NCBI RefSeq assembly: GCF_009664085.1 | Contig: NZ_CP039268.1 | Location: forward strand, 1,101,501-1,165,500 | Direction of reading: 5' to 3' | DNA: 64,000 bases | DNA from: Thermochromatium tepidum ATCC 43061 | GTDB taxonomy: Bacteria; Pseudomonadota; Gammaproteobacteria; Chromatiales; Chromatiaceae | In this document: positions 23,883 through 32,780 of the stretch, in pieces | Position numbering within the stretch: the first letter of the stretch is position 1 | How the letters are laid out: every line of letters starts with the position of its first letter | The notes under the pieces: model-generated | Databases searched by the model: none | What the model saw: the letters and a program-made list of their open reading frames with translations, nothing else | Told to the model about the DNA's origin: nothing | Made by a program: the position numbers and the translations under genes

Positions 23883-24977
23883 TCACTGACGCCTCGCCCA
23901 AACATCGTATTCGGTCATTGGCGTCGTCTTGTAGCGCAGAAAGGCGTCCGCTTGGCGCTTACCCATTGTGGCAGATCCTGCCTCTTTGATAGTCTGGATA
24001 CGCCAACCGCTTTCTCGCAGCGAATCCTTGATGATGCTCAGTGGATCAGCGCGCCTATCCGTGATACCGCCGAACCGGATGACCATTTTGGCATCTTCCG
24101 CGCACACGTTCTTAGCGTTGCGCCAGACTTGACGCAGATCGGCCGCAAAGTCCTCAGGGCTGGAATGAACGACCTGATTGCGGTTCGTGTAGTCGACGGC
24201 GTCGGGGCCACCCACGAACCAGTTTCGAAGCCACTGGTCGGGGATGTAGGTCCGCATACCGTAGTACGGGGGTGAGGTGATCACCCAGTCGAACCGGACT
24301 TCCGGCGTTTCCGGCTGAAGCGCCGTAGGCTCCCTGCTATCAGCCAACCGGACGGCTCCCGTGACGTTGGAAGATATCCCGTAATAGCGTTTTGCCCGCC
24401 GTTCAATCACTGCCAGGATATCGACGGCTTCAGGCAGAAGTCTGCGTTCTTGCCAAAAGCGCGTCGCGTAGGCGGGCTTGGGGGCATAGGTACGAGGGCA
24501 CTGGTTGGAGAAATAGCTCGGAAGTGTCTTCTGCTTCGGGCCATGCAGCGCACCCAGGATGATGCCACGCAGTGCGATGCGTGCGTCCGTGGTGCAGTCC
24601 TCCAGGAACGCTTCCCGGAACCGGCACAACGCGTCCAGCACGGTCGGGTGAAACGCCCATTGCCAAAACTCGCTGGCCGGAATTTGGCGTGCCTCACGTT
24701 CAGTCAGAATCCTGCGTGCTTCGGCAAGGATGTCATCAACGGTGGTCGTCGCGAGCTTGGCGGCGGTAATGGCTGCGGCAACCGGACTGGAGTCCACCCC
24801 TAGGGAACGGAGGCCGACAAGTCGTGCAGCAAAATTGGTGGTGCCCCGGCCGCAGAAGGGATCAAGCACGACATCACCTACCTGTGCTCGCCGCTTCAGA
24901 ATGTTGAGCGGAAAATCGAGCGGGAACATCGTGAAGTAGGGGCAAATTCCGTTCAGGGCCGTTTGTGCGGTGGACAC
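23883..24977 (-). CDS. DNA methyltransferase of the HerA-NurA module
   Basis: The 364-residue N6-adenine/N4-cytosine-type methyltransferase starts at GTG 24977, three bases after the herA stop. The AdoMet motif comes first (VLDPFCGRGTTNFAARLVGL, near residue 40) and the catalytic TSPPYYG follows near residue 230, then IRFGGITDR. It would modify host DNA to mark self, or act as part of a restriction-like system. Its position as the last gene of a nurA-herA-methyltransferase run implies a joint function. The target sequence cannot be predicted. Confidence 0.85.
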   Translation of the reverse strand: MSTAQTALNGICPYFTMFPLDFPLNILKRRAQVGDVVLDPFCGRGTTNFAARLVGLRSLGVDSSPVAAAITAAKLATTTVDDILAEARRILTEREARQIPASEFWQWAFHPTVLDALCRFREAFLEDCTTDARIALRGIILGALHGPKQKTLPSYFSNQCPRTYAPKPAYATRFWQERRLLPEAVDILAVIERRAKRYYGISSNVTGAVRLADSREPTALQPETPEVRFDWVITSPPYYGMRTYIPDQWLRNWFVGGPDAVDYTNRNQVVHSSPEDFAADLRQVWRNAKNVCAEDAKMVIRFGGITDRRADPLSIIKDSLRESGWRIQTIKEAGSATMGKRQADAFLRYKTTPMTEYDVWARRQ

Positions 24978-24980
24978 TGC

Positions 24981-27095
24981 CTAACTCCTCTTCCTGACGT
25001 AGGCAGTGTTGCGGGTCGGATGGGGGTATTGCTCCCACCCCTGGTCCTGCGGGCCATAGAAATGGTCAAGCGCCTTCTTCACAAGCCGGAAGGCTAAGGT
25101 ATCCCTGTCATCCAGATGCTCCGGCAGTTGCTTGAGGAAGAACGCCTTGATCGAGCCCCATGCGGCTCCATCGGTAGATTCGATTTTTGCGATCAGCTTG
25201 GCATCAACTCGCAGGGCTTCGATCGCCTTCTGCTCGATGTTCGCCATGACATCCACCGGCTCAGCTTCTTCGACCTCCGTCTCTTCAGGAAACAAAGCGC
25301 CTGCGCCATCAGCTTCAGGAATGCGGGCTGTCGTCGCGATCTGCCTCATCCCGGAGAAGATGCTACGTAGTGTTTGGGCGTAGGTGTGACCGGCTGGCTG
25401 GTTATAGTCATGGTCCCGCATCGAGAACATCTTCTCGAACGACAGTGCGCGGAGGCTGACTGGATAAGGCTTGCCTCCCACCGAGCTCCAAAACACACCC
25501 TGGCCAGGGATGGGCTCGTTAAGGAGCGAGCTCAACAAGTCGTCACTGAAATGGGCGTTGGCTCGTTTCAGGGACATGAGATCCGCCGCCGACAACAGGT
25601 GGAAGATGAACCAGTTGTCGCCCTGACTGAGGATCTCGACAGGAATGCTGCCCGGTTGCTGAGTGATCAGCAGCGCGCCCAGATCGTACTTACGACCTTC
25701 CTTCACCCAGGCGATGTAGGGCTCGGCAGCCGGTGCATTTTCGTTCAGCACCGATTGGGCCTCTTCGACGACCGCGATCGTCGGGATCGTCTTTGGATCG
25801 GCCGCGGTGAATTCTTGCTGGTTTCGATCGAAGATCCGGCGCAGGATCAGGCCCGAGAGAACCAGCGACTGGCCGCCGCGCATCTGGGAGACATCAATGA
25901 CGCACAGCTTCCCCTCGGAGAGCGCGTGAACCAGCATGTCCATGAGCTGGCTGCTCTTGTCATGCAGCATCTTCACGATTGTCGTCATATTGCTTCTGGC
26001 AGCGACCGCCTCTACCTCTTGCTTTTGCGGATCGAGATCAAGCAAGCGGCAGATGTCGTCAAGCGGTGTGGTGTTGCCGTTGGCGTCGATCAGATTGACC
26101 AACGACTCCCACCGGTCTTGCGGAAGCCCGCGCAGCTTCCGAACGTTCTGTTGCTCCTGGCGTTCTGGTCCGAGTGCGATCGAAATTACATCGCCTGGAC
26201 GTAGGCGGCGAATATCCAGCTTGATGCCGCCGGCCACGAACGACTGGTAGAAAGGACTCGGATTTTTCCTGTCGGTGAAGACGACGACCTTGTCCTCCAG
26301 AGCCGGGACATCGCATAGCCCCGGGCGGCCCTTGTCGTCAGGCCAGAAATACTCGCCATCCGGATCAAAGATCACCGTGCCGACGGGAGCCTGCTTGCCG
26401 GCGCGCTTGGTGACGAAGGGCGTCGTCTCGTAGAGCTTCGAGAAGAGCAGCTTGTTGAGATTGGATTTACCGAAGCCCGCTCTGGCAAAGATAAAGCTGC
26501 GGCGAGACACCAGTGACTCGATCGGGAAGCGGACCAATACCTCGGGACCGACCACCTGCATCCATTCTTGCGCTTGGAGTGATTTGCTGCCCGCGGCGTA
26601 GATATACTCGCCGAAGGCCAGATGGCCGATGGGTGCTCCATCGATGTTGTGACCGGCGATCTCTCGCAGCACTTCGTCATTCGGAAAGGCTACCTTGCTG
26701 CCAACATGAGGGAGCCGGCGATGCGAGGGGACGAAGGTGAGCCCCTTGCCGTTCTTGCGCAACACACCCAACACACGGATGTTGACCCGGTACTTGAGGT
26801 ACTGCTCGCGTAGGTCTTCGGGGATGGGCCGATCCTCACGAACGGCACGGAGATTGAACTCCTCGCCGGAGCCGAAAGACAGCTTGCCTTCCGAGGAGAA
26901 GGATGCGATCCGGCCTAAGACTGCTTCATCGGGCGTCTCCAGTTGCACGAGGAGGAACTGGCCGTGCATGGGGATGTTCTGGAACTCGTTCCTGTACGGC
27001 AACACCAGGTCGGCGTGGAACTCAAGTCCTCCTTGTTGAAAGCCCCGGAAGATGCCGACGACTTTTTCCTTGGGAAAGAGTTGAATCTCTGCCAT
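24981..27095 (-). CDS. HerA-like hexameric ATPase
   Basis: The 704-residue protein has an N-terminal HAS-barrel-like region (GQFLLVQLETPDEAVLGRIA), Walker A in FARAGFGKSNLNKLLFSK near residue 210, and Walker B in TIAVVEEAQSVL near residue 445. The typical HerA/FtsK-like C-terminal segment LITQQPGSIPVEILSQGDNW follows. HerA proteins pump DNA and feed it to the nuclease NurA; bacterial HerA homologues also power several anti-phage systems. It lies 12 bp after nurA and 3 bp before the methyltransferase, a tight operon. Confidence 0.88.
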   Translation of the reverse strand: MAEIQLFPKEKVVGIFRGFQQGGLEFHADLVLPYRNEFQNIPMHGQFLLVQLETPDEAVLGRIASFSSEGKLSFGSGEEFNLRAVREDRPIPEDLREQYLKYRVNIRVLGVLRKNGKGLTFVPSHRRLPHVGSKVAFPNDEVLREIAGHNIDGAPIGHLAFGEYIYAAGSKSLQAQEWMQVVGPEVLVRFPIESLVSRRSFIFARAGFGKSNLNKLLFSKLYETTPFVTKRAGKQAPVGTVIFDPDGEYFWPDDKGRPGLCDVPALEDKVVVFTDRKNPSPFYQSFVAGGIKLDIRRLRPGDVISIALGPERQEQQNVRKLRGLPQDRWESLVNLIDANGNTTPLDDICRLLDLDPQKQEVEAVAARSNMTTIVKMLHDKSSQLMDMLVHALSEGKLCVIDVSQMRGGQSLVLSGLILRRIFDRNQQEFTAADPKTIPTIAVVEEAQSVLNENAPAAEPYIAWVKEGRKYDLGALLITQQPGSIPVEILSQGDNWFIFHLLSAADLMSLKRANAHFSDDLLSSLLNEPIPGQGVFWSSVGGKPYPVSLRALSFEKMFSMRDHDYNQPAGHTYAQTLRSIFSGMRQIATTARIPEADGAGALFPEETEVEEAEPVDVMANIEQKAIEALRVDAKLIAKIESTDGAAWGSIKAFFLKQLPEHLDDRDTLAFRLVKKALDHFYGPQDQGWEQYPHPTRNTAYVRKRS

Positions 27096-27107
27096 ACCGT
27101 ATCCCCT

Positions 27108-28250
27108 TTATTCATACCGGCGCAGCGCCGGGTCGGCGTCCTGTAGCTGGAACGCGTCCAAGATCCCTGCGTCACCACCGAGGCTCGATCGCACGCCTTC
27201 GTAAATGAAGTCCTGCAAGATGTCGAAATCGAAATCGACCAGTGCCGCGTTTTCATGTGCTTTCTGCAGGCAACGCGGGTAATGCGGCACCGGAAAACCG
27301 TTGATCGCATCGGCGAGCATCGAGCCGAGGATGGTTTGCGCCTCGCCGACTTGCGGAACAAAGATGTCCACCGGCCACACCGGGTCGCGGCGGTGTGAGC
27401 CGAACTTCACCAGGAACATCTTGCCGCCGACGAACTTATTGATCTCTCCACCCTCACCGGCGCGGTCATCGCCCCGCGCGAATTCCGACCACTCGTAGGC
27501 CTTCTCCTCAACCTCGCGCGGCACCTCCACGTAGGCCGGGTAGTCGGTCTGAAGGACGCCTTCCAGAGCCATCGCCAAGCGGTACCGGGATAGCACTTTG
27601 CTGTGCTTGGCCACGCCAGCTAGATACACCCGACGACGGTTCTTGCTCCACTGCGCGTCGATTCGACCCTTCATGCCATGGAGCAGACGCTGGAACAGAT
27701 CCTTGGCGAAGACCTTGCTTCGCAACAAGCCGTCGCAAACGATCAAGGTATCGGTGCCGAAATCCTTCTTCAGGATCGCGAACAGGATCGCCCACTCGAC
27801 CAGCTCCCGGTAGACGTGCACCCAGCTGGGTGAAATCGGCTTCCCCTTGTCGGTCGGTCGAATCATGTGGGAGAGCGCTGGCAGGCTGTTCACTCCCAGG
27901 AAGGCCATCATCTCGCCGAGCGCCGTGCGAGGACTTCCATCACGTTCGAACTGGCGCTTGTCGAGCTTGTCGATGGGGGTCGTGGGCGAGATGGCCTCCA
28001 GGCAGTATTCGTTGTTGCTGCTGTCTACCACCCGCACAAGCTGGATCAGGAAGGGATCAAACCGGAGCTGGTTGTTGCCGCCATCGGTGCCGACTAGCGA
28101 GATCGATGTCGTGGCCCGCGGTTGAATACGGCGCGTGACGCTCTTCAGAGGGCGGATCTCTTCCCGCAGCGCGTCCAGCACCCCTTGATCGGTGCCGATG
28201 CAGTCCGCGATGGCTTCCTTCAGTTGGGCCTGGCTTACCGGGTCGATCAT
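27108..28250 (-). CDS. NurA-family nuclease
   Basis: The 380-residue protein has the NurA-domain features: the metal-binding aspartate in ISLVGTDGGNNQLRF near residue 55, a central FGTDTLIVCDGLLRSKVFAK with a second conserved aspartate, and a C-terminal GSMLADAINGFPVPHYPRCL. NurA is a 5'-3' exonuclease/endonuclease working with HerA. The ATG at 28250 was chosen as the first to fit the family. A duplicated fragment of this 5' end lies at 17331-17374. It is transcribed divergently from the HTH gene at 28355. Confidence 0.8.
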   Translation of the reverse strand: MIDPVSQAQLKEAIADCIGTDQGVLDALREEIRPLKSVTRRIQPRATTSISLVGTDGGNNQLRFDPFLIQLVRVVDSSNNEYCLEAISPTTPIDKLDKRQFERDGSPRTALGEMMAFLGVNSLPALSHMIRPTDKGKPISPSWVHVYRELVEWAILFAILKKDFGTDTLIVCDGLLRSKVFAKDLFQRLLHGMKGRIDAQWSKNRRRVYLAGVAKHSKVLSRYRLAMALEGVLQTDYPAYVEVPREVEEKAYEWSEFARGDDRAGEGGEINKFVGGKMFLVKFGSHRRDPVWPVDIFVPQVGEAQTILGSMLADAINGFPVPHYPRCLQKAHENAALVDFDFDILQDFIYEGVRSSLGGDAGILDAFQLQDADPALRRYE

Positions 28251-28354
28251 CCCCTCTCCCGCCGCTTGGCTATTCAATGATGCACAAGTTTGCCGTATCC
28301 TTGCCAAGATTACCATCATCACCGGCCGCAGTCTTGTTGCCGGGCGAGGAAGCG

Positions 28355-28558
28355 ATGAAAGACGACGCGGCAGAGATATTCACCCTCGATGAAGTGGCGG
28401 CCTACCTCAAGGTGGGCAAACGCACGGTGTATCGCCTGGCGGCGGCGAAGAAGATTCCCGCCTTCAAAGTCGGTGGGACATGGCGATTCCAGCGCCAGGA
28501 AATCGACCAGTGGATCACAGAGCAGACCGAGAGGGGAAGGCAGGGCCGAGAGGGCTAA
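28355..28558 (+). CDS. Excisionase-type helix-turn-helix protein, copy 2
   Basis: This 67-residue HTH_17-type protein is nearly identical to copy 1 at 17669 up to WRFxRQEID, then differs in its tail (QWITEQTERGRQGREG). It shares the same upstream region and ribosome binding site. It heads the hsdM-hsdS-higBA-hsdR operon, 44 bp before hsdM, and is divergent from nurA-herA-methyltransferase, so it could regulate both (inference). No catalytic function is expected. Confidence 0.8.
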   Translation: MKDDAAEIFTLDEVAAYLKVGKRTVYRLAAAKKIPAFKVGGTWRFQRQEIDQWITEQTERGRQGREG

Positions 28559-28602
28559 CACGGCTCGCCCAGTTCGGTGTCGAGCGAACAGAAGAAGACG
28601 AT

Positions 28603-30975
28603 ATGAAAAGCGGAAAAGTGCAAGACCAAAGCCAGATCAAGTGGATATCCGACTTCATCTGGAACATCGCGGACGACCGTCTGCGCGATGTCTATGTGCG
28701 CGGCAAGTACCGCGATGTCATCTTGCCCTTCACCGTGCTGCGGCGGCTCGACGCTGTGTTGGAGGAGACCAAGCAGAAGGTGTTGGAGCGCAAGCGCTTC
28801 CTCGACAAGAACCACGTCGCCGAGCAGGACGGCGCCCTGCGGATGGCCGCGGGGCAGGCGTTCTATAACGTCTCCGAGTTCACGCTGGCCAAGCTCAAGG
28901 CCAGCAGCCAGGGCCAACGTCTGCGCGAGGACTTCATCGCCTACCTCGACGGTTTCTCGCCGAACGTGCAGGAGATCCTCACCAAGTTCAAGTTCCGCGA
29001 TCAGATCCAGACGCTGGTGGATGCGCATGTCCTCGGCTACCTGATCGAGGACTTTCTCGACCCGGAGATCAACCTGTCGCCGCTGCCGGTCAAGGACGCC
29101 GACGGCCGCATCAAGCTGCCCGCGCTCGACAACCACGGCATGGGCACCGTGTTCGAGGAGCTGATCCGCCGCTTCAACGAGGAAAACAACGAAGAGGCGG
29201 GCGAGCACTTCACGCCGCGCGACGTGGTCAAACTCATGGCCAAGCTGATGTTCCTGCCGGTGGCCGACCAGATCCAGTCCGGAACCTACCTGCTCTACGA
29301 CGGCGCCTGCGGCACCGGGGGCATGTTGACCGTCGCCGAGGAGACCTTGCGGGAGCTGGCCGAGGAACACGGCAAGGAGGTCTCCATCCACCTGTTCGGG
29401 CAGGAGATCAACCCCGAGACCTACGCCATCTGCAAGGCCGACCTGCTGCTCAAGGGCGAAGGCGACGAGGCCGAGCACATCGTGGGCGGCGCGGACAAGT
29501 CGACGCTCTCCAACGACCAGTTCCGCAGCCGCGAGTTCGATTTCATGATCTCCAATCCGCCCTACGGCAAGAGCTGGAAGACTGATCTGGAGCGCATGGG
29601 CGGCAAGCAGGGGTTCAACGACCCGCGCTTCATCGTCAGTCACGGCGGCGACCCGGAGTTCAAGCTCATCACCCGTTCCAGCGACGGGCAGCTCATGTTC
29701 CTGGTGAACAAGCTGCAGAAGATGAAGCACAACACACCGTTGGGCAGCCGCATTGCCATCGTTCACAACGGCTCGGCGCTGTTCACCGGCGATGCCGGTC
29801 AGGGCGAAAGCAACATCCGGCGCTGGATACTGGAAAACGACTGGCTGGAAGCCATCATCGCGCTGCCGCTCAACATCTTTTACAACACGGGCATTGCCAC
29901 CTACATCTGGGTGCTGACCAATCGCAAGGCCGAGCACCGCAAGGGCCGCGTGCAGCTGATCGACGCGAGCCGCTGGTTCCAACCGCTGCGCCGCAACCTG
30001 GGCAAAAAGAACTGCGAGCTGTCCGAGGCGGACATCCAGCGCATCGTCGACCTCTACCTCGGGCAACCTCAGGACACGCCGGAGTCCAAGTGGTTCGACA
30101 ACGCCGACTTTGGGTACTGGAAGATCACCGTCGAACGCCCGCTGCGGCTCAAAAGCCAGCTCAAGCGCAGCGCCATCGAAACCCTGCGCTTCGCCAGCGG
30201 CGACGAGGCCCTGCGCGCCGAGATCTGGGGTCGGTATGGCGACAAGCTCTACACCGAGTTCCCGAAGCTCAAACCCGAGATCGAGGCGTGGCTGAAGGGT
30301 GACACCGGGGACGACGAAGACGAGCCCGAGAGCGATGAGGACGAGGCCGCGCCTGCCAAGAAGGCCGTGCCCGAGAAGCGCCGCAAGAAGCTGCTCGACG
30401 CGGCGACCTGGCAACGCGACAAGACCCTGGTCGAGCTGGCGCTGCTTGCGCAGCAGGCGCTGGGCGACGGCGTGTTCGACGACCACAACGACTTCCGCGC
30501 CCGCTTCGATGCAGCGATGGCCAAGCACGGCAAGAAGCTGGCCGCCGCCGAGAAGAAGGCGATCTTCAAGGCCGTGAGCTGGCGTGATGAAACCGCGCCG
30601 CCGGTGATTGCCAAGCGTACCAAGCTGAAGAAGGACGAGCCCTTCGAGCCGGGGCTCGACGGCGTGTACCTCGAAGTGGCGGGGAAAGACCGGCTCCTGG
30701 TCGAGTACGAGCCCGACACCGACCTGCGCGACACCGAGCAGGTGCCGCTCAAGGAACCCGGCGGCATCGAGGCCTTCTTCCGGCGTGAGGTGCTGCCGCA
30801 CGCGCCGGATGCCTGGATTGCGCGCGACAAAACCCAGATCGGCTACGAAATTTCCTTCGCCCGCTATTTCTACCAGCCCGCGCCGCTGCGCTCGCTGGAG
30901 GAAATCCGCGCCGACATCCTCGCGTTGGAAGCGAAGACCGAAGGTTTGCTGCACAAGATCGTAGGGGGCGCGTGA
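28603..30975 (+). CDS. hsdM: Type I restriction-modification methyltransferase subunit HsdM
   Basis: HsdM is the adenine methyltransferase of a type I system and forms M2S with HsdS. The 790-residue protein has the N-terminal HsdM_N region (ISDFIWNIADDRLRDVYVRG), AdoMet motif YDGACGTGGMLTVAEETLRE near residue 235, and catalytic NPPYGKSWKTD near residue 320. It is longer than the classical 500-residue HsdM owing to a C-terminal extension with an acidic linker (DDEDEPESDEDEAAPAKK) and a helical tail, as in the larger type I methyltransferases. Its TGA overlaps the hsdS ATG. Confidence 0.95.
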   Translation: MKSGKVQDQSQIKWISDFIWNIADDRLRDVYVRGKYRDVILPFTVLRRLDAVLEETKQKVLERKRFLDKNHVAEQDGALRMAAGQAFYNVSEFTLAKLKASSQGQRLREDFIAYLDGFSPNVQEILTKFKFRDQIQTLVDAHVLGYLIEDFLDPEINLSPLPVKDADGRIKLPALDNHGMGTVFEELIRRFNEENNEEAGEHFTPRDVVKLMAKLMFLPVADQIQSGTYLLYDGACGTGGMLTVAEETLRELAEEHGKEVSIHLFGQEINPETYAICKADLLLKGEGDEAEHIVGGADKSTLSNDQFRSREFDFMISNPPYGKSWKTDLERMGGKQGFNDPRFIVSHGGDPEFKLITRSSDGQLMFLVNKLQKMKHNTPLGSRIAIVHNGSALFTGDAGQGESNIRRWILENDWLEAIIALPLNIFYNTGIATYIWVLTNRKAEHRKGRVQLIDASRWFQPLRRNLGKKNCELSEADIQRIVDLYLGQPQDTPESKWFDNADFGYWKITVERPLRLKSQLKRSAIETLRFASGDEALRAEIWGRYGDKLYTEFPKLKPEIEAWLKGDTGDDEDEPESDEDEAAPAKKAVPEKRRKKLLDAATWQRDKTLVELALLAQQALGDGVFDDHNDFRARFDAAMAKHGKKLAAAEKKAIFKAVSWRDETAPPVIAKRTKLKKDEPFEPGLDGVYLEVAGKDRLLVEYEPDTDLRDTEQVPLKEPGGIEAFFRREVLPHAPDAWIARDKTQIGYEISFARYFYQPAPLRSLEEIRADILALEAKTEGLLHKIVGGA

Positions 30976-32342
30976 TGGCGGCGGCGAATCCCTATCCGAG
31001 CTATCGCGCATCGGGGTTGCCGTGGGTTCCCCAATTGCCGGAGGGCTGGCAGGTACTGCGCAATGGCCGGCTCTTTAGCCATCGCGTGGAAACTGGCTTC
31101 CCCGACTTGCCGATTTTGGAGGTATCGCTGCGCACGGGTGTTCGCGTCAGGGACATGGAGAACCTGAAGCGCAAGCAGGTGATGAGCCAGAAGGAGAAGT
31201 ACAAGCGCGCGGCCAAGGGTGACATCGCCTACAACATGATGCGCATGTGGCAGGGCGCCGTTGGCTCGGCTCCGGTCGATGGGCTGGTCAGCCCGGCCTA
31301 TGTCGTAGTGAAGCCCTATGACGAGGCCAACAGCCACTACTACAGCTACCTGTTCCGCACGGCGGCGTACATGCAGGAGGTCAACAAGTACTCGCGCGGC
31401 ATCGTGGCCGACCGCAACCGGCTCTATTGGGAGTCGTTCAAACAGATGCCCTCGCTCGTGCCTCCCCGCGCCGAGCAAGACCAGATCGTCGCCTACCTGC
31501 GCGCGCAGGACGCGCACATCGCCCGCTTCATCAAGGCCAAGCGCGAACTCATCAAGCTGCTGACCGAGCAGAAACTGCGCATCATCGACCAGGCCGTCAC
31601 GCGCGGCCTGGACCCCAACGTCCGGTTCAAGCCGTCCGGTATCGACTGGCTGGGCGAGGTGCCGGAGCATTGGGAGGTTTCTAAAGTCAAGCTGCTGGCC
31701 GACTACATCAACGGCTTCCCGTTCAAGCCTGCGGAATGGGGCGCGAAAGGTCGTCCAATTATTCGAATTCAGAATCTCACAAAGGAACACGCGCCGTTCA
31801 ACTACTATGAGGGTGCGATTCCTGAACGCAACCATGTCAAAAATGGCGATATCCTGCTTTCTTGGTCAGCTTCGCTCGGCGTATTCGTATGGAATCGTGG
31901 CGATGCATGGCTGAACCAGCACATTTTCAAGGTCGTTCCAGACCCTACGCGAATTACTCGTGGGTACTTCGTTTGGTTGGCCCGGTGGTTCTTGAACCAC
32001 ATGGAGGCCGAGGCGCACGGCTCTACCATGCAACACATTACTAAACCGAAATTCGGTTCGTTTCCTGTTCCTTTACCCTCGCTCGACGAGCAGGCGGAGA
32101 TAGAAGCGCACATCCAGCGTGAAACGCAAGATATTGACCTTGTCATCACCCGCACCGAAGACGAAATCAAACTGATCCGCGAATACCGCGACCGCCTGAT
32201 TGCCGATGTGGTCACGGGCCAAGTGGACGTGCGCGACTGGCAGCCCGGCCATGACGACGTGGTGAGCGACGAAGAACTGGCCGCCCTGGGCGACGACGAG
32301 GCTAACCTGAGCGAGGACGAGCCCGGCGATGGCGGTGAGTGA
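30975..32342 (+). CDS. hsdS: Type I restriction-modification specificity subunit HsdS
   Basis: HsdS recognises the bipartite target. The 455-residue protein contains two target-recognition domains, each opened by the usual motif: SGLPWVPQLPEGWQVLRNGR near residue 10 and SGIDWLGEVPEHWEVSKVKL near residue 217. They are separated by conserved helices (LPPRAEQDQIVAYLRAQDAH; second copy PSLDEQAEIEAHIQRETQDI). Start and hsdM stop overlap as TGATG, coupling translation. Base composition in the second domain (about 31700-32060) is visibly more AT-rich than its neighbours, as expected for a swapped specificity domain. Confidence 0.95.
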   Translation: MAAANPYPSYRASGLPWVPQLPEGWQVLRNGRLFSHRVETGFPDLPILEVSLRTGVRVRDMENLKRKQVMSQKEKYKRAAKGDIAYNMMRMWQGAVGSAPVDGLVSPAYVVVKPYDEANSHYYSYLFRTAAYMQEVNKYSRGIVADRNRLYWESFKQMPSLVPPRAEQDQIVAYLRAQDAHIARFIKAKRELIKLLTEQKLRIIDQAVTRGLDPNVRFKPSGIDWLGEVPEHWEVSKVKLLADYINGFPFKPAEWGAKGRPIIRIQNLTKEHAPFNYYEGAIPERNHVKNGDILLSWSASLGVFVWNRGDAWLNQHIFKVVPDPTRITRGYFVWLARWFLNHMEAEAHGSTMQHITKPKFGSFPVPLPSLDEQAEIEAHIQRETQDIDLVITRTEDEIKLIREYRDRLIADVVTGQVDVRDWQPGHDDVVSDEELAALGDDEANLSEDEPGDGGE

Positions 32343-32407
32343 AGCAGGGCTCAGGCGAGCGCTGGCCTTGGTCGAGCGGCCAGCCAGAGGGCGGCCGAGG
32401 CGATTAA

Positions 32408-32439
32408 CTTTACCAATTTGGTAAAGACGGTGTTATGAT
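32408..32439 (+). promoter_or_regulatory. Operator and promoter of higBA inside the hsd operon
   Basis: A perfect 19-bp palindrome, CTTTACCAATTTGGTAAAG (32408-32426), overlaps a possible -35 (TTTACC) and is followed by TATGAT (32434-32439) as a -10, 19 bp apart. HigA-type antitoxins repress their own promoters by binding such palindromes. The AT-rich patch stands out from the surrounding GC-rich coding DNA. Confidence 0.6.
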
Positions 32440-32450
32440 GGAGAACCGCG

Positions 32451-32780
32451 TTGGAGATCCGCTTCCGGGACAAAAAGGTGCGCCTGCTGTGCGAAAGCCG
32501 GGATGCCGCTGTGAAAAAGCTGGGCGATGCCTGCGCCCGCAAGCTGAGGGCCCGGCTGGATGACCTGGAGCACGCCGCAAGTGTGGCCGATCTGGTGGCG
32601 GGCAACCCCCATCCCCTGACGGGCGACCGGACTGGCGAGTATGCGGTCAGCCTGGCGGGCGGCTGGCGGTTGACGTTCTCGCCCGCCAATGACCCGGTGC
32701 CACGCCATGCCGACGGCGGCATCAACTGGCGGGCTGTGACCATTGTTTGTATCGAATTCATTGGGGACTACCATGACTGA
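32451..32780 (+). CDS. higB: HigB-family toxin
   Basis: The 109-residue RelE/HigB-superfamily mRNA interferase starts at a TTG. The pattern MEIRFRDKKVRLLCESRDAA, then LRARLDDLEHAASVADL, then YAVSLAGGWRLTFSPAND and a C-terminal VTIVCIEFIGDYH is typical of plasmid-maintenance killer proteins. GGAG about eight bases before the TTG, and the family-like first residues, support that start; no ATG lies in frame nearby. It precedes and overlaps its antitoxin by 8 bp, the toxin-first order characteristic of higBA. Confidence 0.85.
   Translation: MEIRFRDKKVRLLCESRDAAVKKLGDACARKLRARLDDLEHAASVADLVAGNPHPLTGDRTGEYAVSLAGGWRLTFSPANDPVPRHADGGINWRAVTIVCIEFIGDYHD

Noticed and set aside
28555-31011. An 818-codon frame antisense to hsdM
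   Set aside because: It mirrors hsdM codon usage in a high-GC gene, has leucine/arginine-rich, motif-free sequence and no start site; hsdM itself has clear motifs.
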